A stretch of 5,457 nucleotides of DNA from an uncultured Ruminococcus sp. (GTDB taxonomy: Bacteria; Bacillota; Clostridia; Oscillospirales; Ruminococcaceae): contig CALEJX010000465.1 in NCBI GenBank assembly GCA_937898375.1, forward strand, positions 1 to 5,457. Reading direction: 5' to 3'. The notes below the pieces were generated by a model. That model was not told the DNA's origin, searched no databases, and saw only the letters and a program-made list of their open reading frames with translations. Of the stretch, positions 1 through 5,457 are shown in pieces. The translations under genes were made by a program, and so were the position numbers. How positions within the stretch are numbered: position 1 is the first letter of the stretch; every line of letters begins with the position of its first letter.

Positions 1-291
1 CAGCTTTCAGGCGGTCAGCAGCAGAGAACTGCTATCGGCAGAGCTATTGTCAAGAACCCTGATATCCTGCTATGCGATGAGCCTACAGGTGCACTTGATT
101 ACAATACCTCCAAGGAGATCTTGCAGCTTATAGAGGACGTAAACAAGAAGTTTGGCAACACTATCATAATGGTAACGCACAATGACGCTATAAAGCAAAT
201 GGCTGATAGAGTTGTAACGCTAAGAGACGGCATGATAAGAAAGAACTATCTTAACGAAACTAAGCTCACAGCCGCAGAGCTTGATTGGTAA
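1..291 (+). CDS. ABC transporter ATP-binding subunit, C-terminal part (5' end outside window)
   Basis: This is the final 96 residues of a cytoplasmic ABC ATPase that would hydrolyse ATP to drive the permease encoded immediately downstream. The reading frame is open from base 1 and ends with TAA at 289-291. Visible in order, counted from the first codon here, are the ABC signature LSGGQ (residues 2-6), Walker B ILLCDEP (22-28) with catalytic Glu27, the D-loop GALD (30-33), and the H-loop His60 in MVTHN. The Walker A and Q-loop half lies outside the window. Relatives of the MacB/LolD type are usually about 220-250 residues, so roughly 60% is missing. The stop codon abuts the ribosome binding site of the FtsX-like permease, which indicates one operon and one transporter. 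MacB-like exporters move peptides, antibiotics or lipoproteins, or act in peptide sensing; nothing here identifies the substrate. Confidence 0.97.
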   Translation, partial: QLSGGQQQRTAIGRAIVKNPDILLCDEPTGALDYNTSKEILQLIEDVNKKFGNTIIMVTHNDAIKQMADRVVTLRDGMIRKNYLNETKLTAAELDW

Positions 292-297
292 GGAGGG
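291..297 (+). promoter_or_regulatory. Shine-Dalgarno of the permease gene
   Basis: AGGAGGG begins on the last base of the ATPase stop codon and sits 5 nt before the ATG at 303. It fixes the permease start at 303 rather than at the in-frame TTG at 285. That TTG would overlap the ATPase gene and place the strong site inside the coding region. The arrangement also suggests translational coupling of the two subunits. Confidence 0.85.
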
Positions 298-302
298 TCA
301 GC

Positions 303-2561
303 ATGAGAAACCCTCTTATCAAGCGTCTGCCCAGAGAGCTTAAGGGCGAAATGGGAAAATACATAGTTCTTTTCCTGTTCATTACAATGATGATAGGCAT
401 TGTATCAGGCTTCCTCGTTGCGGCAGGCAGTATGTCTGTGGCTTATGATGAAAGCTTTGAGAAATACAATATTGAAAGCGGAAACTTTGAGCTTCTTCAG
501 AAAGCCGATAGCGACACTATCAAAAAGATAGAGGACGGCAAGGAGAAAGTAAAGGTATACGAAAACTTCTATCTTGATGAAGAGACCAAGGAAGTCGACA
601 GCACTATCAGACTTTTCAAGAACCGCACTGATATCGACAAGATATGTATAATGGACGGCGAGCTTGCTTCTAATGATAAGGAGATAGCTCTTGACAGAAT
701 GTATGCTGAAAACAACGAGCTTAAAATAGGCGACAGCATTACAGTTGGCGGCAAGAAGCTGAAAATAACAGGTCTTGTTGCTCTTTCTGATTACAGTGCA
801 CTTTATTCAAATCCGTCTGACACAATGTTCGACGCTGTTAAATTCGGCGTTGCTATCATCACCGATACGCTTTTTGACGATTACGGCGAAGCTAATCTCC
901 ACTACAGCTACTCATGGAAATATGATAAAGCACCTGCTGACGATAAGCAAGCGCAGGATATGGCTGAGGAGCTTATGAAGCACATAAACGGCATTTCACC
1001 GCTCACTCAGTTCATTCCTGAATATTCAAATCAGGCTATCCACTTCACAGGCGACGATATCAAGGGCGACAGCACTATGATCGCTGTGTTCCTGTATCTT
1101 TTCATGGTGATAATCGCATTTATTTTCGCAATAACAACAGGAAACACTATCGCAAAGGAAGCAAACGTTATCGGTACGCTGAGAGCGTCAGGTTATACAA
1201 AGGGCGAGCTTGTAAGACACTATCTTACAACGCCTATGATAGTTGTTCTTGCGGCGGCAGTTGTTGGTAATATCCTTGGCTACACAGCTTTCAAGGAATT
1301 TGCTGTAAGCGCATACTACGGAAGCTACAGCTTGCCAACATATGTTACCCTTTGGAATGCTGAGGCATTTGTAAAGACAACTGTTATCCCGCTTGTGATA
1401 CTCTTTGTTATAAACCTTGTTATGCTTGTTGACAAGCTGAGCCTTTCACCGCTGAAATTTCTTAGACGTGACCTTAAAAAGCGTCAAAAGAAAAAGGCTT
1501 TCAAGCTCAACACAAAGATAGGCATTTTGAAGCGTTTCAGACTTAGAGTTATTTTCCAGAACATTCCTAACTATGTGACGATATTCGTTGGCGTACTTTT
1601 TGCAAGCGTTATAATTTTCTTCGGTCTTGCAATGAAGCCATTGCTTCTCCATTATCAAGAAGTTATCGAGGACAACATGATAGCAAAGTATCAGTATGTT
1701 CTGAAAACTCCTGTTGAAACAGAAACAAAGGGCGCTGAGAAATACTGCGCAGGCTCTATGAAAACTGTTGACGATAAGCTCAAAGAAGAAAATGTAACAG
1801 TCTACGGTATTCAGAAAGACAGCAAGTTCGTAAAGGCTGACATCAATGGCGACGGAGTTTATATCTCTGACGGCTATTCACAGAAGTTTGGCATAAACGT
1901 CGGTGATGAACTCACTATGAAAGAGTCTTACGGCGATAAGAAGTATACTTTCAAAGTAGAGGGTATCTATGACGAGCCGGCTTCTATCGCAGTTTATATG
2001 ACAGACAGCGAGTTCATAAAGACCTTTGACCTTGAGGACGGCTACTTTAACGGATATTTTTCAAACACAAAGATAAAGGATATAGACGATCTTTATATCG
2101 CAACCACTATCACAAAGGACGATATGACAAAGACTTCACGTCAGCTTATCGTTTCAATGGGCTCAATGATATCTGCTTTTGCAGGCGCAGGCATTATAAC
2201 GTTCATGCTTATCATTTACCTGCTTTCAAAAGTGGTCATCGAAAAAAACAGCCAGTCTATCTCTATGACAAAGATATTGGGATATAATAACAGAGAGATA
2301 AACAGCCTTTACATAACGACAACATCTATCGTTGTTATCGCTTCGCTGATACTTTCTGTTCCGCTGGTAAACGTAACGCTGAAATATATCTTTATTGCGG
2401 CGTTCGCTCAGTATTCAGGCTGGCTGCCATATTACATTCCTGCGTATATATTTGTCGAAGTTCCGCTGTTCGGCATTGTGGCTTATGCAGTGGTGGCATT
2501 CATTCTTACAAGGCGTGTAAAGAAAGTACCTCTTGACGAGGCACTCAAAAATGTAGAGTAA
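303..2561 (+). CDS. ABC transporter permease, duplicated FtsX/MacB-type
   Basis: This 752-residue integral membrane protein is the permease partner of the upstream ATPase. Hydrophobic stretches suggest eight membrane helices: about 20-42, 257-279, 309-330, 357-378, 422-445, 620-643, 671-695 and 717-738. Two large polar domains, about 43-256 and 446-619, should lie outside the cell. The protein is an internal duplication. Each half carries an FtsX-type cytoplasmic loop (NVIGTLRASGYTKGEL at 289-304; SMTKILGYNNREI at 654-666). Each half also ends in a similar tail (LSPLKFLRRDLK at 381-392; VPLDEALKNVE at 742-752). Both outer domains contain a MacB-periplasmic-domain-like segment with a GD turn (KIGDSITVGG at 141-150; NVGDELTM at 532-539). 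Such permeases usually act mechanically on substrates at the outer face instead of forming a through-channel. The substrate is unknown. No sensor kinase or regulator of the bacitracin-resistance type is visible alongside. A terminator follows directly. Confidence 0.93.
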   Translation: MRNPLIKRLPRELKGEMGKYIVLFLFITMMIGIVSGFLVAAGSMSVAYDESFEKYNIESGNFELLQKADSDTIKKIEDGKEKVKVYENFYLDEETKEVDSTIRLFKNRTDIDKICIMDGELASNDKEIALDRMYAENNELKIGDSITVGGKKLKITGLVALSDYSALYSNPSDTMFDAVKFGVAIITDTLFDDYGEANLHYSYSWKYDKAPADDKQAQDMAEELMKHINGISPLTQFIPEYSNQAIHFTGDDIKGDSTMIAVFLYLFMVIIAFIFAITTGNTIAKEANVIGTLRASGYTKGELVRHYLTTPMIVVLAAAVVGNILGYTAFKEFAVSAYYGSYSLPTYVTLWNAEAFVKTTVIPLVILFVINLVMLVDKLSLSPLKFLRRDLKKRQKKKAFKLNTKIGILKRFRLRVIFQNIPNYVTIFVGVLFASVIIFFGLAMKPLLLHYQEVIEDNMIAKYQYVLKTPVETETKGAEKYCAGSMKTVDDKLKEENVTVYGIQKDSKFVKADINGDGVYISDGYSQKFGINVGDELTMKESYGDKKYTFKVEGIYDEPASIAVYMTDSEFIKTFDLEDGYFNGYFSNTKIKDIDDLYIATTITKDDMTKTSRQLIVSMGSMISAFAGAGIITFMLIIYLLSKVVIEKNSQSISMTKILGYNNREINSLYITTTSIVVIASLILSVPLVNVTLKYIFIAAFAQYSGWLPYYIPAYIFVEVPLFGIVAYAVVAFILTRRVKKVPLDEALKNVE

Positions 2562-2590
2562 TTCTTCCAAATCATTCTTTCTTAATTGAG

Positions 2591-2631
2591 CTGTGCTGTC
2601 GGTGTAGATCGGCGGCACAGTTTCATTTATT
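2591..2631 (+). terminator. Rho-independent terminator of the ABC transporter operon
   Basis: The arms 2591-2602 (CTGTGCTGTCGG) and 2609-2620 (TCGGCGGCACAG) pair over 12 bp, three of them G-U, around the 6-nt loop TGTAGA. A T-rich run (TTTCATTTATT, 2621-2631) follows. The hairpin starts 29 nt after the permease stop, as expected for an operon end. The T run is interrupted, so termination may be less than complete. Confidence 0.85.
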
Positions 2632-2734
2632 GATATGTGTTAAGCACAGTTTTTACAGACAAAAATATAGAATATTGTGGAAAGCTAACAATAGCAAGAA
2701 TAAGTCTAAATCTTATTAATATCTTTACTATACA

Positions 2735-2749
2735 TTAACATATTGTTAA
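2735..2749. repeat. Perfect 15-bp palindrome, possible operator
   Basis: TTAACA and TGTTAA (2735-2740 and 2744-2749) are perfect inverted repeats around TAT. The site lies about 126 nt before the trkA start, and its right arm overlaps the candidate -35 hexamer. No T run follows and the arms are AT-only apart from one G/C pair, so it is not a terminator. It looks like a binding site for a dimeric regulator, but AT-rich palindromes also arise by chance. The regulator is unknown. Confidence 0.4.
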
Positions 2750-2771
2750 CAGCATAGTGATACATTATATC
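2743..2771 (+). promoter_or_regulatory. Candidate sigma-A-type promoter for trkA-trkH
   Basis: TTGTTA (2743-2748) as -35 and TATATC (2766-2771) as -10 are separated by 17 nt. Each matches four of six consensus positions. Transcription would begin near 2778 and give a leader of roughly 95-100 nt before trkA. Other weak hexamers lie in the same AT-rich region, for example TTTACA at 2652-2657 without a well-spaced -10, so the exact promoter is uncertain. A promoter somewhere in 2632-2800 is expected, because a terminator precedes it and an operon starts after it. Confidence 0.35.
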
Positions 2772-2801
2772 ATATGGGATTATACGCTTTTGATAGACAG
2801 G

Positions 2802-2831
2802 CTCTGCTTTGTGAAGTGAAGAAGTGCAGAG
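2802..2831 (+). other. Possible leader stem CTCTGC/GCAGAG
   Basis: CTCTGC (2802-2807) is perfectly complementary to GCAGAG (2826-2831), with 18 nt between. The right arm can alternatively form a small hairpin, GCAG (2826-2829) with CTGC (2834-2837) around AGAA. The two pairings exclude each other. It lies inside the presumed trkA leader. It is a weak structure on its own and could be chance. Confidence 0.3.
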
Positions 2832-2839
2832 AACTGCTG

Positions 2840-2860
2840 TGAATGGCAAATTGCCGTTCA
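2840..2860 (+). promoter_or_regulatory. Leader hairpin just upstream of the trkA ribosome binding site
   Basis: TGAATGGC (2840-2847) pairs with GCCGTTCA (2853-2860), giving 8 bp with one G-U around the loop AAATT; the loop can tighten further by A-T pairs. It ends 2 nt before the GGGAGG site, so it could affect ribosome access. No T run follows, so it is not a terminator. It matches no riboswitch that I recognise. Confidence 0.45.
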
Positions 2861-2862
2861 GT

Positions 2863-2868
2863 GGGAGG
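2863..2868 (+). promoter_or_regulatory. Shine-Dalgarno of trkA
   Basis: GGGAGG lies 6 nt before the ATG at 2875. It selects this ATG over the upstream in-frame GTG at 2824, whose 17-residue extension would run through the leader hairpin and has no ribosome binding site of its own. Confidence 0.85.
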
Positions 2869-2874
2869 AAAAAT

Positions 2875-4260
2875 ATGAGTAAAACAAAGAAGTCCGCAGG
2901 CGGCTTGAACATTATCATAGTGGGATGCGGAAAGGTAGGTACGACCCTTGTTGAACAGCTTGTTAAAGAGGGTCACGACATTACGATAATCGATAAGAAT
3001 GCAAAAAAGATACAGGAACTCAGCGGTCTTTATGATATTATGGGTATCGTAGGAAACGGCGCAAGCTTCAGCGTTCAGCAGGACGCAGGCATAGAGAACG
3101 CCGACCTTATAATATCCGTCACTGAGTCTGACGAGCTTAATCTGCTTTGCTGTACTCTTGCAAAGAGAGTGGCAAAGTGTGCGGCTATCGCAAGAGTAAG
3201 AACTCCTGACTACAGCAAGGAGATAGGCTATCTCAGAGAGAAACTTGGTCTTGCAATGGTCATAAACCCTGAGCTTGAGGCTTCAAGAGAAGCGTCAAGA
3301 ATACTTTGTCTGCCTACAGCGCTTGAGGTTAACACTTTTGCTAATGGTCAGGCAGAGCTTATAAAGTATAAGATACCTGAGGGCAACCCTCTTGATGGCA
3401 CTACTATCGCAGAGCTTAGCCGCAAAACGGCGACAAGCCTGCTTATATGCGCTGTTGAGAGAGAGGGCGAAATATATATCCCGTCAGGTGATTTCACAAT
3501 GAAAAAGAATGACGTTATCTCATTCTGTACTCCGAGAAACTTTTCAAGAACTTTCTTTGAGGATATCAGCGTAAAGACCAATCAGGTAAAGAACACAATG
3601 ATAATAGGCGGCGGAAAGGCGGCTTATTATCTTGCAAAACGCCTTATTGGCATGGGCATCAACGTCAAGATAATCGAGAGCGACAGACAGCGCTGTGAGG
3701 ATCTCAGCGTGCTTCTGCCAAAGGCGATAATAATAAACGGCGACGGCACTGACGAGGAGCTTCTTAAGGAAGAGGGAATAGAGTATGCAGAGTCCTTTGT
3801 GGCTCTTACAGGAATAGATGAGGAAAATATCCTGCTCACCCTCCATGCAAGACAGGTGTCAAATGCAAAGACTATCACAAAGATAAACAGGATAAACTTC
3901 AAGGACGTTATAAGCAGACTTGACCTTGGAAGCGTGGTATATCCGAGATATATCACTTCTGAGGCGATAATAGCCTACGTCCGTGCGAAAAACGAATCGG
4001 GCGACAGCAATATCGAAACGCTCTATCACCTTTTCGACCACAGAGTAGAAGCTATCGAGTTCAAGGTGGATCAGGAGTCGGAGGTCACAGGCACACAGCT
4101 TCAGGATCTTAATTTGAAAAGACATCTTCTTGTGGCGTTCATAAACCGAAACGGCAAGATCATTATCCCAAGCGGTCAGGATACTATCGAGAAAGGCGAC
4201 ACTGTAATGGTTGTCACCACTCATACGGGATTTAACGACATCACGGATATTCTGAAATAG
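2875..4260 (+). CDS. trkA: Trk system potassium uptake regulatory protein TrkA
   Basis: This 461-residue cytosolic protein forms the nucleotide-binding gating ring of a Trk K+ importer and acts on TrkH, encoded next. The length fits full-size TrkA (about 450-460), meaning two fused RCK modules, not the single-module KtrA form. RCK_N 1 spans about 11-130, with the Rossmann loop GCGKVG (17-22) and Asp40 at the end of the second strand, which in NAD-binding relatives contacts the ribose. RCK_C 1 spans about 150-230. RCK_N 2 spans about 240-360, with GGGKAA (245-250), Glu268 and NGDGTDEELL (288-297). RCK_C 2 spans about 390-460. The two C domains share wording: the segment before IPSG ends REGEIYIPSG at 196-205 and RNGKIIIPSG at 426-435, each followed by a short stretch leading to a K-x-D-x-V type strand. 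The TAG stop is 10 nt before trkH with no terminator between, so the two are co-transcribed. Family knowledge: NAD(H) or ATP/ADP binding controls channel opening. The second glycine motif lacks the usual third glycine. Confidence 0.97.
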   Translation: MSKTKKSAGGLNIIIVGCGKVGTTLVEQLVKEGHDITIIDKNAKKIQELSGLYDIMGIVGNGASFSVQQDAGIENADLIISVTESDELNLLCCTLAKRVAKCAAIARVRTPDYSKEIGYLREKLGLAMVINPELEASREASRILCLPTALEVNTFANGQAELIKYKIPEGNPLDGTTIAELSRKTATSLLICAVEREGEIYIPSGDFTMKKNDVISFCTPRNFSRTFFEDISVKTNQVKNTMIIGGGKAAYYLAKRLIGMGINVKIIESDRQRCEDLSVLLPKAIIINGDGTDEELLKEEGIEYAESFVALTGIDEENILLTLHARQVSNAKTITKINRINFKDVISRLDLGSVVYPRYITSEAIIAYVRAKNESGDSNIETLYHLFDHRVEAIEFKVDQESEVTGTQLQDLNLKRHLLVAFINRNGKIIIPSGQDTIEKGDTVMVVTTHTGFNDITDILK

Positions 4261-4261
4261 T

Positions 4262-4267
4262 GGAGGG
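4262..4267 (+). promoter_or_regulatory. Shine-Dalgarno of trkH
   Basis: GGAGGG lies between the trkA stop and the ATG at 4271, leaving 3 nt from its end (4 from the GGAGG core). That is closer than the other two sites in the window and may lower initiation. The next in-frame ATG, at 4310, has only a weak AGGA upstream and would remove the start of the first membrane helix region, so 4271 is preferred. Confidence 0.75.
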
Positions 4268-4270
4268 AAT

Positions 4271-5457
4271 ATGAACAGTTCGATCATTCGATATATTTTA
4301 GGACATGTTATGCGAGTGGAAGCCTGCTTCCTGCTGCTTCCGTGCATAGTGTCTATAGTCTACGGCGAGGGCGAGGGACTTTATTATCTTGGAACAGCAC
4401 TTGTGTGCCTTGCTTTCGGCGTGGTAATGGCTTGGAGAAAGCCTAAAAACTATGTTTTCTATCTCAAAGAGGGTTGTATAGCCACATCACTGAGCTGGAT
4501 AGTCATGAGCCTTGTGGGCTGTATGCCGTTTTGGATAAGCGGAGAGATACCAAAGTTTACGGACGCTTTGTTTGAAACAGTTTCAGGCTTTACAACAACA
4601 GGTGCAACTATCCTAACAGACGTTGAAGCGCTTTCGCATACTGCACTTTTCTGGCGAAGCTTCACACATTGGATAGGCGGCATGGGAGTTCTCGTGTTCC
4701 TGCTTGCTATCATACCACTGAGCGGCGGCTCGAACATAAACCTTATGAGGGCAGAAAGCCCTGGCCCGTCTGTGGGCAAGCTTGTGCCTAAGATGAAATA
4801 TACTGCAAGGATACTTTATATAATCTATTTTGGCATGACCATACTGGAATTTATTTTCCTTATTATCGGCAGAATGCCTGTGTTTGACAGCATTTGCACC
4901 GCCGTTGGAACGGCTGGCACAGGTGGATTTGGTATCAAGAACGACAGCTTTGCAAGCTATTCGCCGTATTTGCAGTGGGTAGTTGCCATATTCATGATAC
5001 TTTTCGGAGTAAACTTCAACGCATATTATTATATTATATACAGACACTTTAAAAAAGCGTTCAAAATGGAAGAGGTGCGCTGCTATTTTGCGATTTTCTT
5101 TATTGCGTCTGCGATAATTTTTGCCAATATCCTTGATCAATGTGCAAGCATTTTTGACGCACTCACAAAGACTGTGTTTCAGGTGGCGTCACTTATTACA
5201 AGTACGGGCTTTTCAAGCACTGACTTCAACCTGTGGCCGCAGATATGCCGAACTGTGCTTGTGCTTGTAATGTTTATAGGCGCTTGTGCAGGCAGTACGG
5301 GCGGCGGCATAAAGGTGTCCAGAATAATGGTGCTTTTCAAGACCATGATAAAGGAGCTTCATTCTTATATCCACCCTAAGAGCATACGCAAGGTAAACCT
5401 TGACGGCAAGCCTGTTGAGCATGAGATAGTGCGCTCTATAAATGTTTATATCGTGAC
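4271..5457 (+). CDS. trkH: Trk system potassium uptake protein TrkH (3' end outside window)
   Basis: This is the K+-conducting membrane subunit of the Trk system. Only the first 395 codons are present, and the frame stays open to the window edge. Family members are about 480-500 residues, so about 90-100 are missing. The N-terminus carries the extra hydrophobic segments typical of TrkH (about 15-32 and 38-54). Four M1-P-M2 repeats follow. Their filter loops are visible: SGFTTTGA (105-112), GTAGTGGFG (213-221), ITSTGFSS (309-316) and AGSTGGGIK (340-348). Each has the glycine of the degenerate K+ filter. The GACAGSTGGG segment leads into the third-to-fourth repeat region, where the family's intramembrane gating loop is found. 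A polar loop at about 362-385 (ELHSYIHPKSIRKVNLDGKP) is cytoplasmic and plausibly contacts TrkA. It is translated from its own ribosome binding site 10 nt after trkA. KtrB is the alternative name for related subunits; the double-length TrkA partner favours TrkH. Confidence 0.96.
   Translation, partial: MNSSIIRYILGHVMRVEACFLLLPCIVSIVYGEGEGLYYLGTALVCLAFGVVMAWRKPKNYVFYLKEGCIATSLSWIVMSLVGCMPFWISGEIPKFTDALFETVSGFTTTGATILTDVEALSHTALFWRSFTHWIGGMGVLVFLLAIIPLSGGSNINLMRAESPGPSVGKLVPKMKYTARILYIIYFGMTILEFIFLIIGRMPVFDSICTAVGTAGTGGFGIKNDSFASYSPYLQWVVAIFMILFGVNFNAYYYIIYRHFKKAFKMEEVRCYFAIFFIASAIIFANILDQCASIFDALTKTVFQVASLITSTGFSSTDFNLWPQICRTVLVLVMFIGACAGSTGGGIKVSRIMVLFKTMIKELHSYIHPKSIRKVNLDGKPVEHEIVRSINVYIV

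Larger units (their letters stand above)
2562..2874. other. Intergenic region between the ABC operon and the trk operon
   Basis: This 313-base gap holds no supportable gene. In order it contains a rho-independent terminator (2591-2631), a strongly AT-rich stretch (about 2621-2800), a 15-bp perfect palindrome (2735-2749) overlapping a weak promoter candidate (2743-2771), two possible leader stem-loops (2802-2831 and 2840-2860), and the trkA ribosome binding site (2863-2868). Short minus-strand open frames across it have no visible ribosome binding site or recognisable protein features. Confidence 0.8.

Noticed and set aside
285..302. In-frame TTG at 285 as the start of the permease (six extra residues)
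   Set aside because: It overlaps the ATPase gene, has no ribosome binding site of its own, and would put the strong AGGAGGG inside the coding region; ATG 303 is correctly spaced.
2652..2673. TTTACA (2652-2657) with TAGAAT (2668-2673) as a promoter
   Set aside because: The hexamers resemble consensus, but the spacer is only 10 nt, too short for a sigma-A promoter.
2826..2838. 13-bp exact direct repeat GCAGAGAACTGCT at 21-33 and 2826-2838
   Set aside because: One copy is inside the conserved ABC signature coding region. One 13-base match in about 5.4 kb is not surprising by chance, and no further copies or flanking similarity were seen.
2824..2874. In-frame GTG at 2824 as the start of trkA (17 extra residues)
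   Set aside because: No ribosome binding site precedes it. The extension crosses the leader hairpin, and ATG 2875 has GGGAGG 6 nt upstream and gives the usual TrkA length.
2632..2874. c-di-AMP (ydaO-type) riboswitch upstream of trkA
   Set aside because: Considered because such riboswitches control K+ transporters, but the region is mostly AT-rich, the leader seems too short, and I cannot identify the conserved core; a covariance-model search would settle it.
2706..2976. Minus-strand open frames across the intergenic region and the start of trkA
   Set aside because: They are short, overlap each other and trkA, have no visible ribosome binding site, and their translations show no recognisable domain.
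4613..5140. 175-codon open frame on the minus strand within trkH
   Set aside because: It lies entirely antisense to a clear TrkH coding sequence and its translation is a low-complexity shadow without motifs.

Overview
The window reads as ordinary chromosomal DNA from a low-to-mid-GC Gram-positive anaerobe. The codon choice (frequent AGC, AAG, ATA, AGA and CTT) and the wording of the proteins suggest a Clostridia member of the Ruminococcus/Oscillospiraceae type. That placement is an inference from style, not from a marker gene. All supported genes lie on the + strand and form two transcription units.

Unit 1 (1-2620) is the end of an ABC transporter operon. It holds the last 96 residues of an ATP-binding subunit (signature, Walker B, D-loop and H-loop visible). 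The stop codon of that gene lies against the Shine-Dalgarno of a 752-residue FtsX/MacB-type permease. The permease is an internal duplication: two halves, each with one N-terminal membrane helix, an outer domain and three C-terminal helices. A 12-bp hairpin followed by a T-rich run closes the unit at 2591-2631.

The intergenic stretch 2562-2874 contains that terminator, then an AT-rich region. In it are a perfect 15-bp palindrome (TTAACATATTGTTAA) and a weak promoter candidate whose -35 overlaps the palindrome. A short leader follows, with hairpins directly upstream of the next ribosome binding site.

Unit 2 (2875-5457 and beyond) is a Trk-type potassium uptake system. It consists of trkA, a complete 461-residue cytosolic regulator with two RCK modules, and, 10 nt later, trkH, the membrane K+ channel subunit. 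trkH is cut by the window edge after 395 codons, with all four selectivity-filter loops present. TrkA is expected to bind nucleotides and gate TrkH, so this operon is a self-contained K+ importer.

I found no mobile element, CRISPR array, tRNA, rRNA or convincing novel system. The points most worth a second look are the palindrome and promoter arrangement and the structured leader before trkA. Smaller ones are an EF-hand/dockerin-like loop in the permease and an unusual glycine motif in the second RCK module.
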